A stretch of 52,500 bases of DNA from Betaproteobacteria bacterium. Its GTDB lineage: Bacteria > Pseudomonadota > Gammaproteobacteria > Burkholderiales > Casimicrobiaceae. Numbering within the stretch: position 1 is the first letter of the stretch; the number at the start of each line of letters is the position of its first letter. Where the stretch lies: positions 1 through 52,500 of the forward strand of contig BOKS01000021.1 in NCBI GenBank assembly GCA_016861105.1. The letters are read 5' to 3'. The position numbers and the translations under genes were made by a program. The notes beneath the pieces were generated by a model that worked only from the letters and a program-made list of their open reading frames with translations, was not told where the DNA came from and ran no database searches. Below, in pieces: positions 1-8,326 of the stretch.

Positions 1-23
1 ACAAAACGCAGGCGCTCATCCAT
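1..23 (-). CDS. IS481-family transposase, N-terminal codons only (cut by window edge)
   Basis: Read on the minus strand, the first bases give ATG GAT GAG CGC CTG CGT TTT, that is MDERLRF. As I recall the family, this is how IS481-type transposases (DDE integrase core with an N-terminal helix-turn-helix) commonly begin. The body of the gene lies outside the window. The two direct repeats just upstream (77-119) are what one would expect at the end of such an element. Seven residues are thin evidence, so the family call rests on the start motif plus the repeats. Confidence 0.45.
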
Positions 24-76
24 GACCGAACACTCCTTCCACGGCATAGACACCTCCCCGGTCGACGCCGGGAAAG

Positions 77-119
77 TGTTACCCATGTGTCCGGTACGCC
101 CTGTTACCTATGTCTCGGT
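77..119. repeat. Two imperfect direct repeats at a presumed IS481 end
   Basis: TGTTACCCATGTGTCCGG (77-94) and TGTTACCTATGTCTCGGT (102-119) are direct repeats 25 bp apart, immediately upstream of the partial transposase start. TGTTACC-ATGT ends are typical of IS481-like elements (from memory, not searched). The element probably ends near 102-121, so the following HPF/baeRF locus sits next to a mobile element. Confidence 0.4.
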
Positions 120-123
120 CCGC

Positions 124-366
124 TCACAAGGGCTTGCAGAAATGCAGGCCCTTTTCGCTTTTGGCTGGGGTAGCTTCGGGCAGCACTGACCTCGGCGGCG
201 GACGTCGATTGCACAGACGTGGTGGACGAACTCGGCACACTCCGACCCCTCGCGGGGGAACGAGTGCGCCCCGGTGCCGTCCTAGAAACCGGGGTCGCCG
301 CACAGGAGGCGTGTGTTCCGGAGAAAGGCGGCCGCCGAACACCAGAACGATCCCACAGCGAAGGCC
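124..366. other. Intergenic region upstream of the HPF-like gene
   Basis: No convincing gene was found between the IS end and the HPF start. Several overlapping open frames exist but are arginine- and proline-rich shadows. A GC-rich stem (GCTTGCAG / CTGCAGGC-like, around 131-152, followed by TTTTCG) could terminate transcription leaving the IS. No FNR-type box or clear -10/-35 pair was found here. Confidence 0.3.
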
Positions 367-750
367 ATGCAGATCCAGATCAACACCGACAACCACCTCA
401 TTGGAACGGACGATCTTGCGCTCGCCGTCGACGCGACCGTGCGCCGCGCGCTATCCCGCTTCGCGGGCCGGCTCACGCGCATCGAGGTGCACCTGAACGA
501 CGTCAACAGCGACAAGGGCGGCCCCGACAAGCGGTGCGTGATGGAGGCGCGTGCGCGCGGCCGGCGGCCGATCTCCGCCACCCACCAGGCGCCTTCGATC
601 GCCCTTGCCGCGGACGGCGCAGCCGAGAAGCTCGCGCGCGCGCTCGATCGGACGTTCGGCAAGCTCGACGATCGTCGCGCCGATCACAAGCTCGTCCCGA
701 CCAGGGACGGCCCGCTGCCAGGGAGCCGGTCGCGGGACGACGCGCAATGA
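367..750 (+). CDS. HPF/RaiA-like ribosome hibernation factor
   Basis: This 127-residue protein has the length and layout of short hibernation-promoting factors (S30AE/YfiA fold). A beta strand (MQIQINTDNH) is followed by a helix (LALAVDATVRRALSRFAG), strands containing IEVHLNDVNSDKGG and KRCVMEARARG, and a second helix (AAEKLARALDRTFGKL). The HLNDVN..KGG..K-C segment is characteristic. HPF proteins bind the 30S decoding region in resting cells and block mRNA and tRNA binding. The ATG at 367 was chosen because the fold begins there; the upstream in-frame ATG (313) adds an uncharacteristic tail. Its stop overlaps the next start as ATGA, so it is translationally coupled to the baeRF-like gene. 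Confidence 0.85.
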   Translation: MQIQINTDNHLIGTDDLALAVDATVRRALSRFAGRLTRIEVHLNDVNSDKGGPDKRCVMEARARGRRPISATHQAPSIALAADGAAEKLARALDRTFGKLDDRRADHKLVPTRDGPLPGSRSRDDAQ

Positions 751-1928
751 TCGACCTCGACGACCTGCGCGGCCTGCTCGCGTCCGGCGCGCGTCCGTGC
801 GTCTCGCTCTACCAGCCGACGCATCGCCGTCATCCGGAGAACCAGCAGGATCCGATCCGCTTCCGGAACCTCGTCAAGGAGGCGGAGGTGTCGCTCGCAC
901 ACGGCCACGCCGCGGCGACGATCGGTCCGCTGCTCGAGCCGTTCCGCGAGCTCGCCGGAGACGCCGGCTTCTGGAACCACACGACCGACGGGCTGGCGGT
1001 GTTCGGTGCGCCGGGCCTCTTCCGCATCGTGCGCCTGCAGCGGCCGATGCCCGAGCGGCTGGTCGTCGCCGACAGTTTTCACGTCAAGCCGATGCTGCGC
1101 GTTCTGCAATCGGCCGATCGCTACCAGGTGCTGGCGGTCAACCGGCGCGAGATCCGCCTGTTCGAGGGCAATCGCGACGTCCTCGACGAGATCGACCTCG
1201 CGCCCGGCGTGCCGCGCACGATCACCGATGCGCTGGGCGAGGAGCTGACGGACAAGCAGATGCAGGTGCACTCGTATGGCACGGGACCGGCCGGTGGCGC
1301 GGGTGGCCGGCGCCAGCCCGGCGGCGAGAAGAGCGGCGGCATCCGTCACGGCTCGGGCTCGAAGAAGGATGAGGTCGACCGCGACACCGAGCGCTTCTTC
1401 CGCGAGGTCGACCGCGCCGTGCACGAGCGTCACAGCAAGCCCGGCGGACTGCCGCTGATCCTCGCCGGGCTCGGCGAGCACCACGCGCCATTCCGCTCGG
1501 TAAGCCGCAATCCATTCCTGGTGGACGGGGGCATCGCGGTCAACACCGATGCGCTGGCGCCGGACGACCTTCGGCGTCGCGCATGGGAAGTGATGGAGCC
1601 GCACTACGTCGCCCGGCTCGAGCAGCTCGTCGAGCGTTTCGGCGCCGCGCGGGCGGCTGGCCAGGGCAACGACCGGCTGGCCGACGTGGCCAGGGCCGCC
1701 GCGGCGGGCCGTGTCGCAACGCTGCTGCTCGCCGCGGGCCGCGTCGTCCCGGGCCGGTTCGATCGCACGACCGGGGAGATCGAGCAGCGCAACCTGGGCC
1801 GGCCGGACGTCGACGACGTCCTCGACGACCTGGCCGAGCACGTGCTTCGCACCGGCGGCGAGGTTGTGGTCTCGCCCGAGGAGCGGATGCCGTCGACGAC
1901 GGGGCTGGCGGCGATCTATCGCTACTGA
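747..1928 (+). CDS. baeRF-type bacterial release-factor-like protein
   Basis: The 393-residue protein begins with the signature of the bacterial archaeo-eukaryotic release factor (baeRF) families, CVSLYQPTHR near residue 18 and DPIRFRNLVKEAE near 35. It ends with a Rossmann-like middle/C-terminal part (LPLILAGLGEHHAPFR, then LLLAAGRVVPGRFDR). At residues 178-206, where eRF1 carries its GGQ loop, there is a glycine-rich segment (GTGPAGGAGGRRQPGG) with no literal GGQ, followed by KDEVDRDTERFFREVDRAV. The start overlaps the HPF stop by 4 bp. Comparative work has proposed roles for baeRFs in ribosome rescue. A job together with HPF on stalled or hibernating ribosomes is inference. Confidence 0.75.
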   Translation: MIDLDDLRGLLASGARPCVSLYQPTHRRHPENQQDPIRFRNLVKEAEVSLAHGHAAATIGPLLEPFRELAGDAGFWNHTTDGLAVFGAPGLFRIVRLQRPMPERLVVADSFHVKPMLRVLQSADRYQVLAVNRREIRLFEGNRDVLDEIDLAPGVPRTITDALGEELTDKQMQVHSYGTGPAGGAGGRRQPGGEKSGGIRHGSGSKKDEVDRDTERFFREVDRAVHERHSKPGGLPLILAGLGEHHAPFRSVSRNPFLVDGGIAVNTDALAPDDLRRRAWEVMEPHYVARLEQLVERFGAARAAGQGNDRLADVARAAAAGRVATLLLAAGRVVPGRFDRTTGEIEQRNLGRPDVDDVLDDLAEHVLRTGGEVVVSPEERMPSTTGLAAIYRY

Positions 1929-2207
1929 CAAACGGGGCGACGCCCTGTCGGCGGTTGGCTCTGGCTGCAGCTGAATGAGCATCGCCTGTGCCTCCATTCT
2001 TCTCCAGGGCGATCGATGCGCGGAAGGCCGGGGTTCTGCAGGGCGGCGGCCGCGACCGAGCTCGCAGAAAGCTGTGCGCGTCCAAACAGCCCTTCGGCGG
2101 CGGTGGGCGCGATGGTCGGCGCCAAGGCGCGTGCGACTACCCGCCCGACGTGCCAAACGGTTGCCACGCCGCGCTCCCCGGGGTCGGACGGCATCGGCCG
2201 CATCGGC
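1929..2207. other. Convergent intergenic region, no gene recognised
   Basis: This 279-bp gap separates the converging baeRF and sodium symporter genes. A 93-codon minus frame spans most of it but has no recognisable motif, and no ribosome binding site was seen. No strong terminator with a T-run was found. Confidence 0.3.
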
Positions 2208-3548
2208 TCATCCCATCAGCGCGCTGCCGGCGAAGACCACGGCGAGCACTGTCGGCACCACCACGCGCAGGAGCCCGCGCCAGGCGGACGCATGCAGACC
2301 CGGTGACAGGGTCGCCGCCGCGACGGCATGCGCGCGCGGCCAGGCCCAGCCGACCGCCAGCGCCACGCACAGCCCGCCGGCCGGCAGCAGCAGGTTGGAG
2401 GCCAGGCGGTCGATCGCTTCCAGCACACCGACGCCCAACGGGCGAAGTGAGGCGAGCGCACCGTCCGACAACGCGGAGGGCACGCCAGCGACGAAGGCCA
2501 CGCCGCTGACCGCCAGCGCCGTACGCCGCCGCGACCAGCCGCGGGCCTTCATCAAGGCGGCCACCGGCACCTCGATCAGCGCGATCGTCGGCGACAGCGC
2601 CGCGAAGGCCAGCAGCGCGAAGAACGCGAGGCCGACCCAGGCACCAGCCGGCATCACAGCGAACACCTGCGGCAGGGTGACGAAGGCGAGCGCCGGTCCG
2701 TGCGCCGGATCGAGGCCGAAGGCGAACACGGCAGGGAAGATGGCGAGGCCCGCCACCAGCGCGAAGCTCGTGTCGATGCCCGCCACCAGCAGTGCCGAGC
2801 GTGCCAGGCGGGCCTCGCCCGGCGCGTAGCTGCCGTAGGTGGCCAGCGTGCCGACCCCCACGCCGAGCGAAAAGAACGCCTGACCGAACGCGGCCAGCCA
2901 CACCTGCGGTCGCGCCAGCGCCGTGAAGTCCGGCTCGAACAGAAAGCCAAGTCCTGCGCGTGCGCCGCCCAGCGTGAGGCTGTAGGCGGCCAGCGCCACG
3001 ACGATGATCGCCAGCAGCGGCATCACGGTCCGCGCGACACGTTCGATGCCGCTGCGCACGCCGGCGAGGACGACGGCGGTGGCCAGCGCCAGCACGAGCA
3101 GTTGCCACGCGACCGTCTGCGGTGAAGCCAGGAAGCCGGCAAAGTGAGCGGCGAGCGTCTCACGCCCGCTGCCGATCCCGGCGCCGGTGACGTAGGTGGC
3201 GAAGTAGCGCCACGCCCAGCCCGCGATCACCGCGTAATAGCTCAGGATCAGTAGCGCCGAGCCCACCGCCAGCCAGCCGGCCCAGGCCCAGCGCGGCGAG
3301 CTCATCTCGAATGCGTAGGCCGAGACGATGTCGGCGCGCGCCCGGCGTCCGAGCGCGAATTCGGCCACCATCAGCGGCAGGCCGAGGACCGCCACCGCTA
3401 CCAGGTAGGCCAGCAGAAAGGCGCCGCCGCCGTTCTCGCCGGCGACGTACGAAAAGCGCCAGATGTTGCCCAGCCCGACCGCGCTGGCGACCGTGGCCAG
3501 CACGAACGCGGCGCGTCCCGACCACTGTTCGCGCGGCGTGGTCCCCAT
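2208..3548 (-). CDS. Sodium-dependent transporter, SNF/NSS family
   Basis: This 446-residue integral membrane protein belongs to the neurotransmitter:sodium symporter (LeuT-fold) family, which imports amino acids or related solutes with Na+. TM1 carries the hallmark unwound Na+/substrate region ATVASAVGLGNIWRFSYVAG, followed by NGGGAFLLAYL. About eleven hydrophobic segments follow. The ATG at 3548 lies 5 bp after the methyltransferase stop and puts TM1 near residue 10, as in relatives; a longer frame exists upstream but would overlap that gene. The last gene of the presumed minus-strand operon; substrate unknown. Confidence 0.85.
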   Translation of the reverse strand: MGTTPREQWSGRAAFVLATVASAVGLGNIWRFSYVAGENGGGAFLLAYLVAVAVLGLPLMVAEFALGRRARADIVSAYAFEMSSPRWAWAGWLAVGSALLILSYYAVIAGWAWRYFATYVTGAGIGSGRETLAAHFAGFLASPQTVAWQLLVLALATAVVLAGVRSGIERVARTVMPLLAIIVVALAAYSLTLGGARAGLGFLFEPDFTALARPQVWLAAFGQAFFSLGVGVGTLATYGSYAPGEARLARSALLVAGIDTSFALVAGLAIFPAVFAFGLDPAHGPALAFVTLPQVFAVMPAGAWVGLAFFALLAFAALSPTIALIEVPVAALMKARGWSRRRTALAVSGVAFVAGVPSALSDGALASLRPLGVGVLEAIDRLASNLLLPAGGLCVALAVGWAWPRAHAVAAATLSPGLHASAWRGLLRVVVPTVLAVVFAGSALMG

Positions 3549-3553
3549 CGGCG

Positions 3554-4273
3554 TCACGCCGCCGGGTTGATCCAGCGGAACACGCGCATCGGCGGCACGT
3601 TGCGCCACTCCCAGGCCGTGCGCGGCCGCCCCAGTCGCGGCGCGATGTAGCCGGCCACGTGCGCCCGGACCTGGTAGGCGACCACGCGGCCGCCGGGTGC
3701 AAGGCCGGCGTCGATCGCCGCGGCGATGCGTCGCGCGACCTCGACCGGCAGCGTGGAGAACGGAAGGCCCGAGACCACCACGTCCGCCGGGGGCAGTCCC
3801 CAGCGCTGCAGGTGCGCGATCAGCGCCTCGGCGCTGCCCCCCTGCACCGCCAGCCGCGGGTCGGCGATGCGGCGGCGCAGGCGCATGCAGAAGTCCGGGT
3901 TCAGTTCGACGGCCAGCAGCCGCGCCTGCGGCGTCATCGCCCGCAGCAGCGCGCGGGTCGTGCCGCCGGTGCCCGGCCCCAGTTCGACCACGCAGCGCGC
4001 CGGCCCCAGATCGGCGGCCCGCACCACGCGCGCCTCGAGGAACGGCGAGCTCGGCACGACCGAGGCCACTTCCAGCGGCCGCGCCAGGAAGCCGCGCAGG
4101 AACGCCAGGCCATCGCCGAGGCGCGTCGCATCGAAGGCGCGTGCGCTGCGCTCGACGAAGGGAATCGTGGCCGGGTCGATCGTGACAGCCGCCGGCACCG
4201 CATTGTCGTTCTCCGTGTCGTTCAGAGCGCTAGTGTCCCGAGTCGGAGGTTCGTTGAAGAATGGAGCGATCAT
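3554..4273 (-). CDS. Class I SAM methyltransferase, PmtA-like (phospholipid N-methyltransferase type)
   Basis: This 239-residue protein has motif I VVELGPGTGGTTRAL near residue 93, an acidic residue ending the second strand (LLAVELNPDFC) and VVSGLPFSTLP in the motif IV position. The layout resembles PmtA-type phosphatidylethanolamine N-methyltransferases and the KsgA-like rRNA dimethylases from which they are hard to separate. FLRGFLARPLEVASVVPSSPFL before motif I favours the PmtA type. The only in-frame ATG lies inside the inserted MITE-like element, so about the first dozen codons come from it; a GTG around residue 28, beginning VPAAVTIDP, may be the ancestral start. Its position between an acyl-ACP ligase/acyltransferase and a transporter suggests membrane lipid head-group modification (inference). 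Confidence 0.7.
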   Translation of the reverse strand: MIAPFFNEPPTRDTSALNDTENDNAVPAAVTIDPATIPFVERSARAFDATRLGDGLAFLRGFLARPLEVASVVPSSPFLEARVVRAADLGPARCVVELGPGTGGTTRALLRAMTPQARLLAVELNPDFCMRLRRRIADPRLAVQGGSAEALIAHLQRWGLPPADVVVSGLPFSTLPVEVARRIAAAIDAGLAPGGRVVAYQVRAHVAGYIAPRLGRPRTAWEWRNVPPMRVFRWINPAA

Positions 4274-4421
4274 GAACGAGCCGGCGGCGCGAAGGCAACG
4301 ACAACGGATGCGCCGCGCGAAGCGGCCCGAAGCGGATATCGCGAATATCCGCGAGGGCCGCGACGCTGGAGCGCGCCGTTTCTCGCTCGCCTTTGCACGA
4401 CGAACTTCCGACTCGGGACAC
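4233..4421. mobile_element. MITE-like element with 22-bp terminal inverted repeats
   Basis: GTGTCCCGAGTCGGAGGTTCGT (4233-4254) and ACGAACTTCCGACTCGGGACAC (4400-4421) are inverted repeats with one mismatch, bounding 189 bp without a transposase. Inside is a long hairpin, GCGGCCC (4322-4328) with GGGCCGC (4355-4361) and GCGGATAT (4332-4339) with ATATCCGC (4345-4352). This is the structure of a non-autonomous, hairpin-forming mobile element. A TA dinucleotide flanks the left end, but no clear target duplication is seen on the right. It overlaps the 5' end of the PmtA-like gene. Confidence 0.65.
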
Positions 4422-4441
4422 CGGCTTCCGCGAGCGGTCGT

Positions 4442-4461
4442 GCTGCGCCGCTACGCGCAGC
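4442..4461 (-). terminator. Stem-loop downstream of the ACP-ligase-acyltransferase gene
   Basis: GCTGCGC (4442-4448), a 6-nt loop and GCGCAGC (4455-4461) form a perfect 7-bp stem about 100 bp beyond the stop of the large minus-strand gene. No T-run follows, so terminator function is uncertain; it may simply be a structured intergenic sequence next to the MITE. Confidence 0.22.
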
Positions 4462-4563
4462 GACAGGCGCATCGACCAACGGCGCGGACACCGTCGCTGC
4501 GAGGGGCGAGGGTACGGGGCGGGCGTCCGGGGCACGTACGGGCGTTGCGAGCGTGGGAACGTA

Positions 4564-7392
4564 TCATGGACGATCGGCCGCGCCGCCGCGTGCCGGCACG
4601 TCCGGCTCGCCGCAATGCGCGGCGATGTGCGCTCGCGCAACGTCGCGCAGCCGCACGGCGGCGTTCCAGTCGCTGCCCGCAGGCGCCAGCGGTGCCCCGA
4701 AGACGACGGTGACCGGCGCTGGCCGCGGCCGCCAGGTCCCCGCCGGCCACACGCTGCGGGTACCGCGCAGCGTCACCGGAACGACCGCCGCGCCCGCGCC
4801 AACGGCGGCGGCGAAGGCGCCCAGGTGGAACGGCCGCAGCCCCGGCGCCCGCACGAAGGTGCCTTCGACGAAGACGAACAAACGCTCTCCGTTGCGCACC
4901 GCCTCGGCCAGCCGCTGCGCGTCGGCGACGCTGGCGCGCACCTCGAAGCGCTCGACGTAGCGCACCCGCAGCCGGTCGAGCACGAAGCGGATCGGTGCGG
5001 CGCGCAGCAGCTCGCGCTTGGCGACGAAGACGACCGGCTGCGGCAACACGGCGGTCGTGATCAGGCCGTCGAGGTAGCTGGCGTGGTTGGCGACGAACAC
5101 TGTCGGCGCCGGCGTGTCCGCGTATTCGACCCCCTGCACCTCGACGCGAATGCCGGCCAATTTCAGCAACGCGCGCATTGCCGCGCCGCAGGCGCGCCAG
5201 CTGGCGACGCCGGCAGGCGTGACCAGCAGCGCCGCGAGCAACCCGGCAGTGACCAGTGCAAAGGCGGTCCAGGCGTAGAGCGCGTATACCGTGCGTGCCG
5301 CTTCGGCGCCGGCGCGGCGCAACCAGCCGGTCGTCGCGCTCGCGGCCAAGCGCAGCAGTTGCAGCCACGCAGGCCGGCCGGCAGCGACGAGGCGGCCCGT
5401 TTCCCAGGCGTCGCGCGTGGCGGCGCGGCGGATCTTGCCGCTGGAGGTCTTGAGCACGCTGTGCGGCGGCGCCAGCACGACTTCGTCGATCGGCGTGCCC
5501 AGCAGGGCCAGCGCGCGCTCGTTGATCGAGCGGGCCAGGCCGCGGCGCGCGGCGGCGTCCGTCAGCCGCGTTTCGGCGACCACGACCAGCCGCTCGGTGG
5601 CGGCCAACGGATCGCGGCTGCCGAAGATCGCCACACAACCCCTGCGCACGCCGGGCAGTGCGCCGACGGCTTCCTCCAGCTCGTACGGATACAGGTTGTG
5701 GCCACCGCGGATGATCACGTCCTTGACGCGGCTGGTCGGCACCAGCTCGCCATCGGCCAGGTAGCCGAGATCGCCGCTGTCGAGCCAGCCGTCGCGCACC
5801 AGCGCTGCGGTGGCTTCGGGGTTGCGGAAATAGCCGGGAGTGGCCGACGGCCCGCGGAACTCGATGCGGCCAATGTGCCGCTCGGGCAGCACGCGGCCGC
5901 CATCGTCGACGATGCGCACCTCGTGACGCGGCAACGGCGGGCCACAGACCACCAGGCGCAGCGGCTGGGGATTGTCCTCGGCGGCCGGCTCGGCTCGGCC
6001 CTCGCGCGCCATGGCGGAGCGGCTCACGCGGTCGATGCGCGGCCCGCGGCCCGGACGCGGCACGGTCAGCCCAACCGCGCTCTCGGCAAGTCCGTACACC
6101 GGCGTCATCGCGCGCGGCGAAAAGCCGTGTGCGCGGAAGCGCTCCGCGAAGCGATCGATCGTGTCGGGGCTGACCGGCTCGGCGCCGTTCGCGCACATTC
6201 GCCACGACGAGAGATCGAGTCCGGCCAGCTGCTGCGCGTCGTAGTGGCGCAGCAGCAGCTCGAAGGCAAAGTTCGGCGCCGCGGTCACCGTGCCGCGATG
6301 CCGGTGGATCGCCCACAGCCAGCGTTGCGGCCGGGCGAGGAAGGCAAGCGGCGACATCAACACCAGCGGGCAGGCGTTGTACAGGCTGCCCATCCAGGTG
6401 CTGATCAGGCCCATGTCGTGGTACAGCGGCAGCCAGCTCACGCACACGTCGGTCGAGCTGAGCTCGACCCGATCGCTCCAGGCGCGGATGTTGGCCATCA
6501 CGTTCGCGTGCGTGAGCACCACGCCCTTCGGGTTGCCGGTGCTGCCCGACGTGTACTGCAGCAGCGCCAGATCGGCAGCGTGGGCGCGGGCAAAGGCGGC
6601 GCTGGGTGCAGCGTGCAACAGGTCCTCGACCGCGAGCACGGCCGACAGCGTCGGTACCGCCGGCTGGACCAGCCGCGCCAGCGGCCGGATCGCCGGCACG
6701 GTGATCAGGAGCCGGGCGTTGGCATTGGCCAGGATCGCCGCGTGCCTTCGCATGTGGTCCTCGAGCTGCGACGGCCGCGCCGGCGGGTACAGCGGCACCG
6801 GCACCGCACCGGCCAGTTGCGCCCCGAGAAAGCAGCCGAAGAACTCGAACCCCGTCGGCAGCATGATCGCCACCGAACCGGCGGTCACGTCGTGCGGCCG
6901 GAGCGCCGCGGCCACGCGCTTGGCCATCTCGTACAGTCCGCCGTAAGTCAGCGTCTGCTCGCTGTCGTCCTCGCCGAGAAAGCGGATGTGAACGCGGTCG
7001 GCATGGCGCGCCACATGCCAGGCGAGCACGCCGGCGAGCGTTTCCGCTTCCTCCGGGCGGCCTTCGGCCGCGGGCGCAGCGGTGCGGGGGACGGCGACGA
7101 CCGGCGACACGCTCTGCGCCTGCGGCGCGCGGCGCAGCGCTGCGAGCAGATCCGCCACGGTCTCCGCTTCGGCCAGTGTCCGCTCGGGCAGATGTACGCC
7201 AAACGCCTTCTCGACACGCAGCAGCAGCTCGACCCGCGCCAGACTGTCGATGCCGAGGTCGCGATCGATCGACGACGTCATCTCGGCGCGCAGGTCGCGC
7301 ACCGGGTCCAGTTCGCGCGCCAGTGCGTCGACGACCGCCAGCAGCCGCTGTCCCGCTGCTTCGGTCCGGAGGCGTTCATCGGCCATCGCCAT
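4564..7392 (-). CDS. ACP / fatty-acyl-AMP ligase / PlsC acyltransferase trifunctional protein
   Basis: This 942-residue protein has three domains. Residues 1-90 are an acyl carrier protein with the phosphopantetheine site DLGIDSLARVEL (Ser50). Residues about 100-640 are an adenylating enzyme with P-loop YTSGSTGNPKG, the LPLYHDMGL motif of fatty-acyl-AMP ligases, VYGLAE, and a C-terminal catalytic lysine region (SSGKIRR). After one or two membrane segments (about 685-715) comes a PlsC-type 1-acylglycerol-3-phosphate acyltransferase with NHASYLD and FVEGTF. Expected activity: activate a fatty acid, load it on the built-in ACP and transfer it to a lysolipid or similar acceptor, a function akin to E. 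coli Aas but with reversed order and its own carrier. The ATG at 7392 was chosen; MADE at codon 3 is an alternative. Confidence 0.85.
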   Translation of the reverse strand: MAMADERLRTEAAGQRLLAVVDALARELDPVRDLRAEMTSSIDRDLGIDSLARVELLLRVEKAFGVHLPERTLAEAETVADLLAALRRAPQAQSVSPVVAVPRTAAPAAEGRPEEAETLAGVLAWHVARHADRVHIRFLGEDDSEQTLTYGGLYEMAKRVAAALRPHDVTAGSVAIMLPTGFEFFGCFLGAQLAGAVPVPLYPPARPSQLEDHMRRHAAILANANARLLITVPAIRPLARLVQPAVPTLSAVLAVEDLLHAAPSAAFARAHAADLALLQYTSGSTGNPKGVVLTHANVMANIRAWSDRVELSSTDVCVSWLPLYHDMGLISTWMGSLYNACPLVLMSPLAFLARPQRWLWAIHRHRGTVTAAPNFAFELLLRHYDAQQLAGLDLSSWRMCANGAEPVSPDTIDRFAERFRAHGFSPRAMTPVYGLAESAVGLTVPRPGRGPRIDRVSRSAMAREGRAEPAAEDNPQPLRLVVCGPPLPRHEVRIVDDGGRVLPERHIGRIEFRGPSATPGYFRNPEATAALVRDGWLDSGDLGYLADGELVPTSRVKDVIIRGGHNLYPYELEEAVGALPGVRRGCVAIFGSRDPLAATERLVVVAETRLTDAAARRGLARSINERALALLGTPIDEVVLAPPHSVLKTSSGKIRRAATRDAWETGRLVAAGRPAWLQLLRLAASATTGWLRRAGAEAARTVYALYAWTAFALVTAGLLAALLVTPAGVASWRACGAAMRALLKLAGIRVEVQGVEYADTPAPTVFVANHASYLDGLITTAVLPQPVVFVAKRELLRAAPIRFVLDRLRVRYVERFEVRASVADAQRLAEAVRNGERLFVFVEGTFVRAPGLRPFHLGAFAAAVGAGAAVVPVTLRGTRSVWPAGTWRPRPAPVTVVFGAPLAPAGSDWNAAVRLRDVARAHIAAHCGEPDVPARGGAADRP

Positions 7393-8326
7393 CCGCGCCG
7401 CCTCGCCGCTCGATGAAGGGATTCCCGCCGTCTCGTGGATGGCGGCGCAGGTACCGGGCAGGCATCGCGGGCGCGACCAGCGTCACGCCGCCGTCGGAGA
7501 CGTGGAAGCGGCGGCGCCCGGCCTCTGCGTCGACGCCGATCACCGCGCGGGGCGGAACAAAGCGGTGCCTGTCGTCAGGTTCGTTCTCCGAGAATGAACG
7601 TTGTCGCGCGCAATGAACCGCCCTCGAACGAACCACGCTACTGGCATCTTGCATCTCGTCGCTTGATGTCGATCAAGATCGTCGGGCACGTCTACGATCG
7701 CAGCGTGCGCAGTCCCGCGCGCCGCATCGATCGGCCGTGCCTCGGGAAGTCGGTGCCCGCAACGGCGATCAGGTCGTTTCCGTGCGCGACGCCGTGTTTG
7801 CTGGCGCAGTGCACGCGCCGCAGCGCGCAGTCGGCCAGCGTGACCGGCACCGTCGCCGGCGCGACCACCCGTGTCGCCACGGAGCCGGGCGCGAGGCTCG
7901 CGACCACACCCGCGCCGCGCGTTCGGGACGATCGGCCGGCACCCGTGCTCGCGCACGATTCTCGTGTTCGTCTGCATCGTCGGGCCCGGCCCGAGCTGCG
8001 TCGTGTGCCGAGCGCCAGCGTCGCCGGACAGGCGTCTCCCGGAAGCGACGGCCGCGGTCGACTGCGCTTCATCTTGTTGCACCGAACGCTCCGAGACTCC
8101 TCTCGATCGTCGAGGAAGTCGCGCCGCCCCTCGATCGGCGATGACCTGCTCACGAGCCGGACATGGATCCGGTCGAGATGGCGCGCACCAATGCAGGGAC
8201 CGAGCAGGCGAACGTGCCGCGCAACCACATCGACCGACCGCCGGCCGTGAGGCTCCTCGAGGTGCGGGGCTGCATCGTGCGGGACGGTGCCGCCGCGCAA
8301 CAGCGCCGCTCCGAGAGGGGATCGGC
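7393..8326. other. Long non-coding or decayed region
   Basis: No intact gene is supported in these 930 bp. A 92-codon minus frame (7376-7654) has no recognisable domain; its end includes a degenerate copy of a GGGATTCCCGC-type dispersed repeat. On the minus strand at 7827-7886 the frame reads GSVATRVVAPATVPVTLADC, very like the C-terminal GSVA-R-V---A--PV-LV motif of universal stress proteins. It is isolated, so it may be the remnant of a usp gene. An FNR-type box lies at 7663-7676. Confidence 0.35.
7663..7676. promoter_or_regulatory. Perfect FNR/ANR-type box
   Basis: TTGATGTCGATCAA matches the FNR consensus TTGAT-N4-ATCAA exactly. Facing the minus strand, a TAGCGT hexamer is centred 32 bp away (7635-7640), the spacing of a class II FNR promoter. 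That would start transcription near 7628, toward the ACP-ligase-acyltransferase gene, with a 5' leader of about 235 nt. Direction is inferred. Confidence 0.5.

Noticed and set aside
3709..5263. Additional plus-strand genes across the methyltransferase and ligase region
   Set aside because: The frames lie opposite motif-bearing minus-strand genes and show only shadow composition.
7376..7654. A 92-codon minus-strand gene next to the FNR box
   Set aside because: No ribosome binding site or domain is visible, its 3' end overlaps the start of the ACP-ligase gene, and part of it is a dispersed-repeat sequence. It is more likely an untranslated leader.
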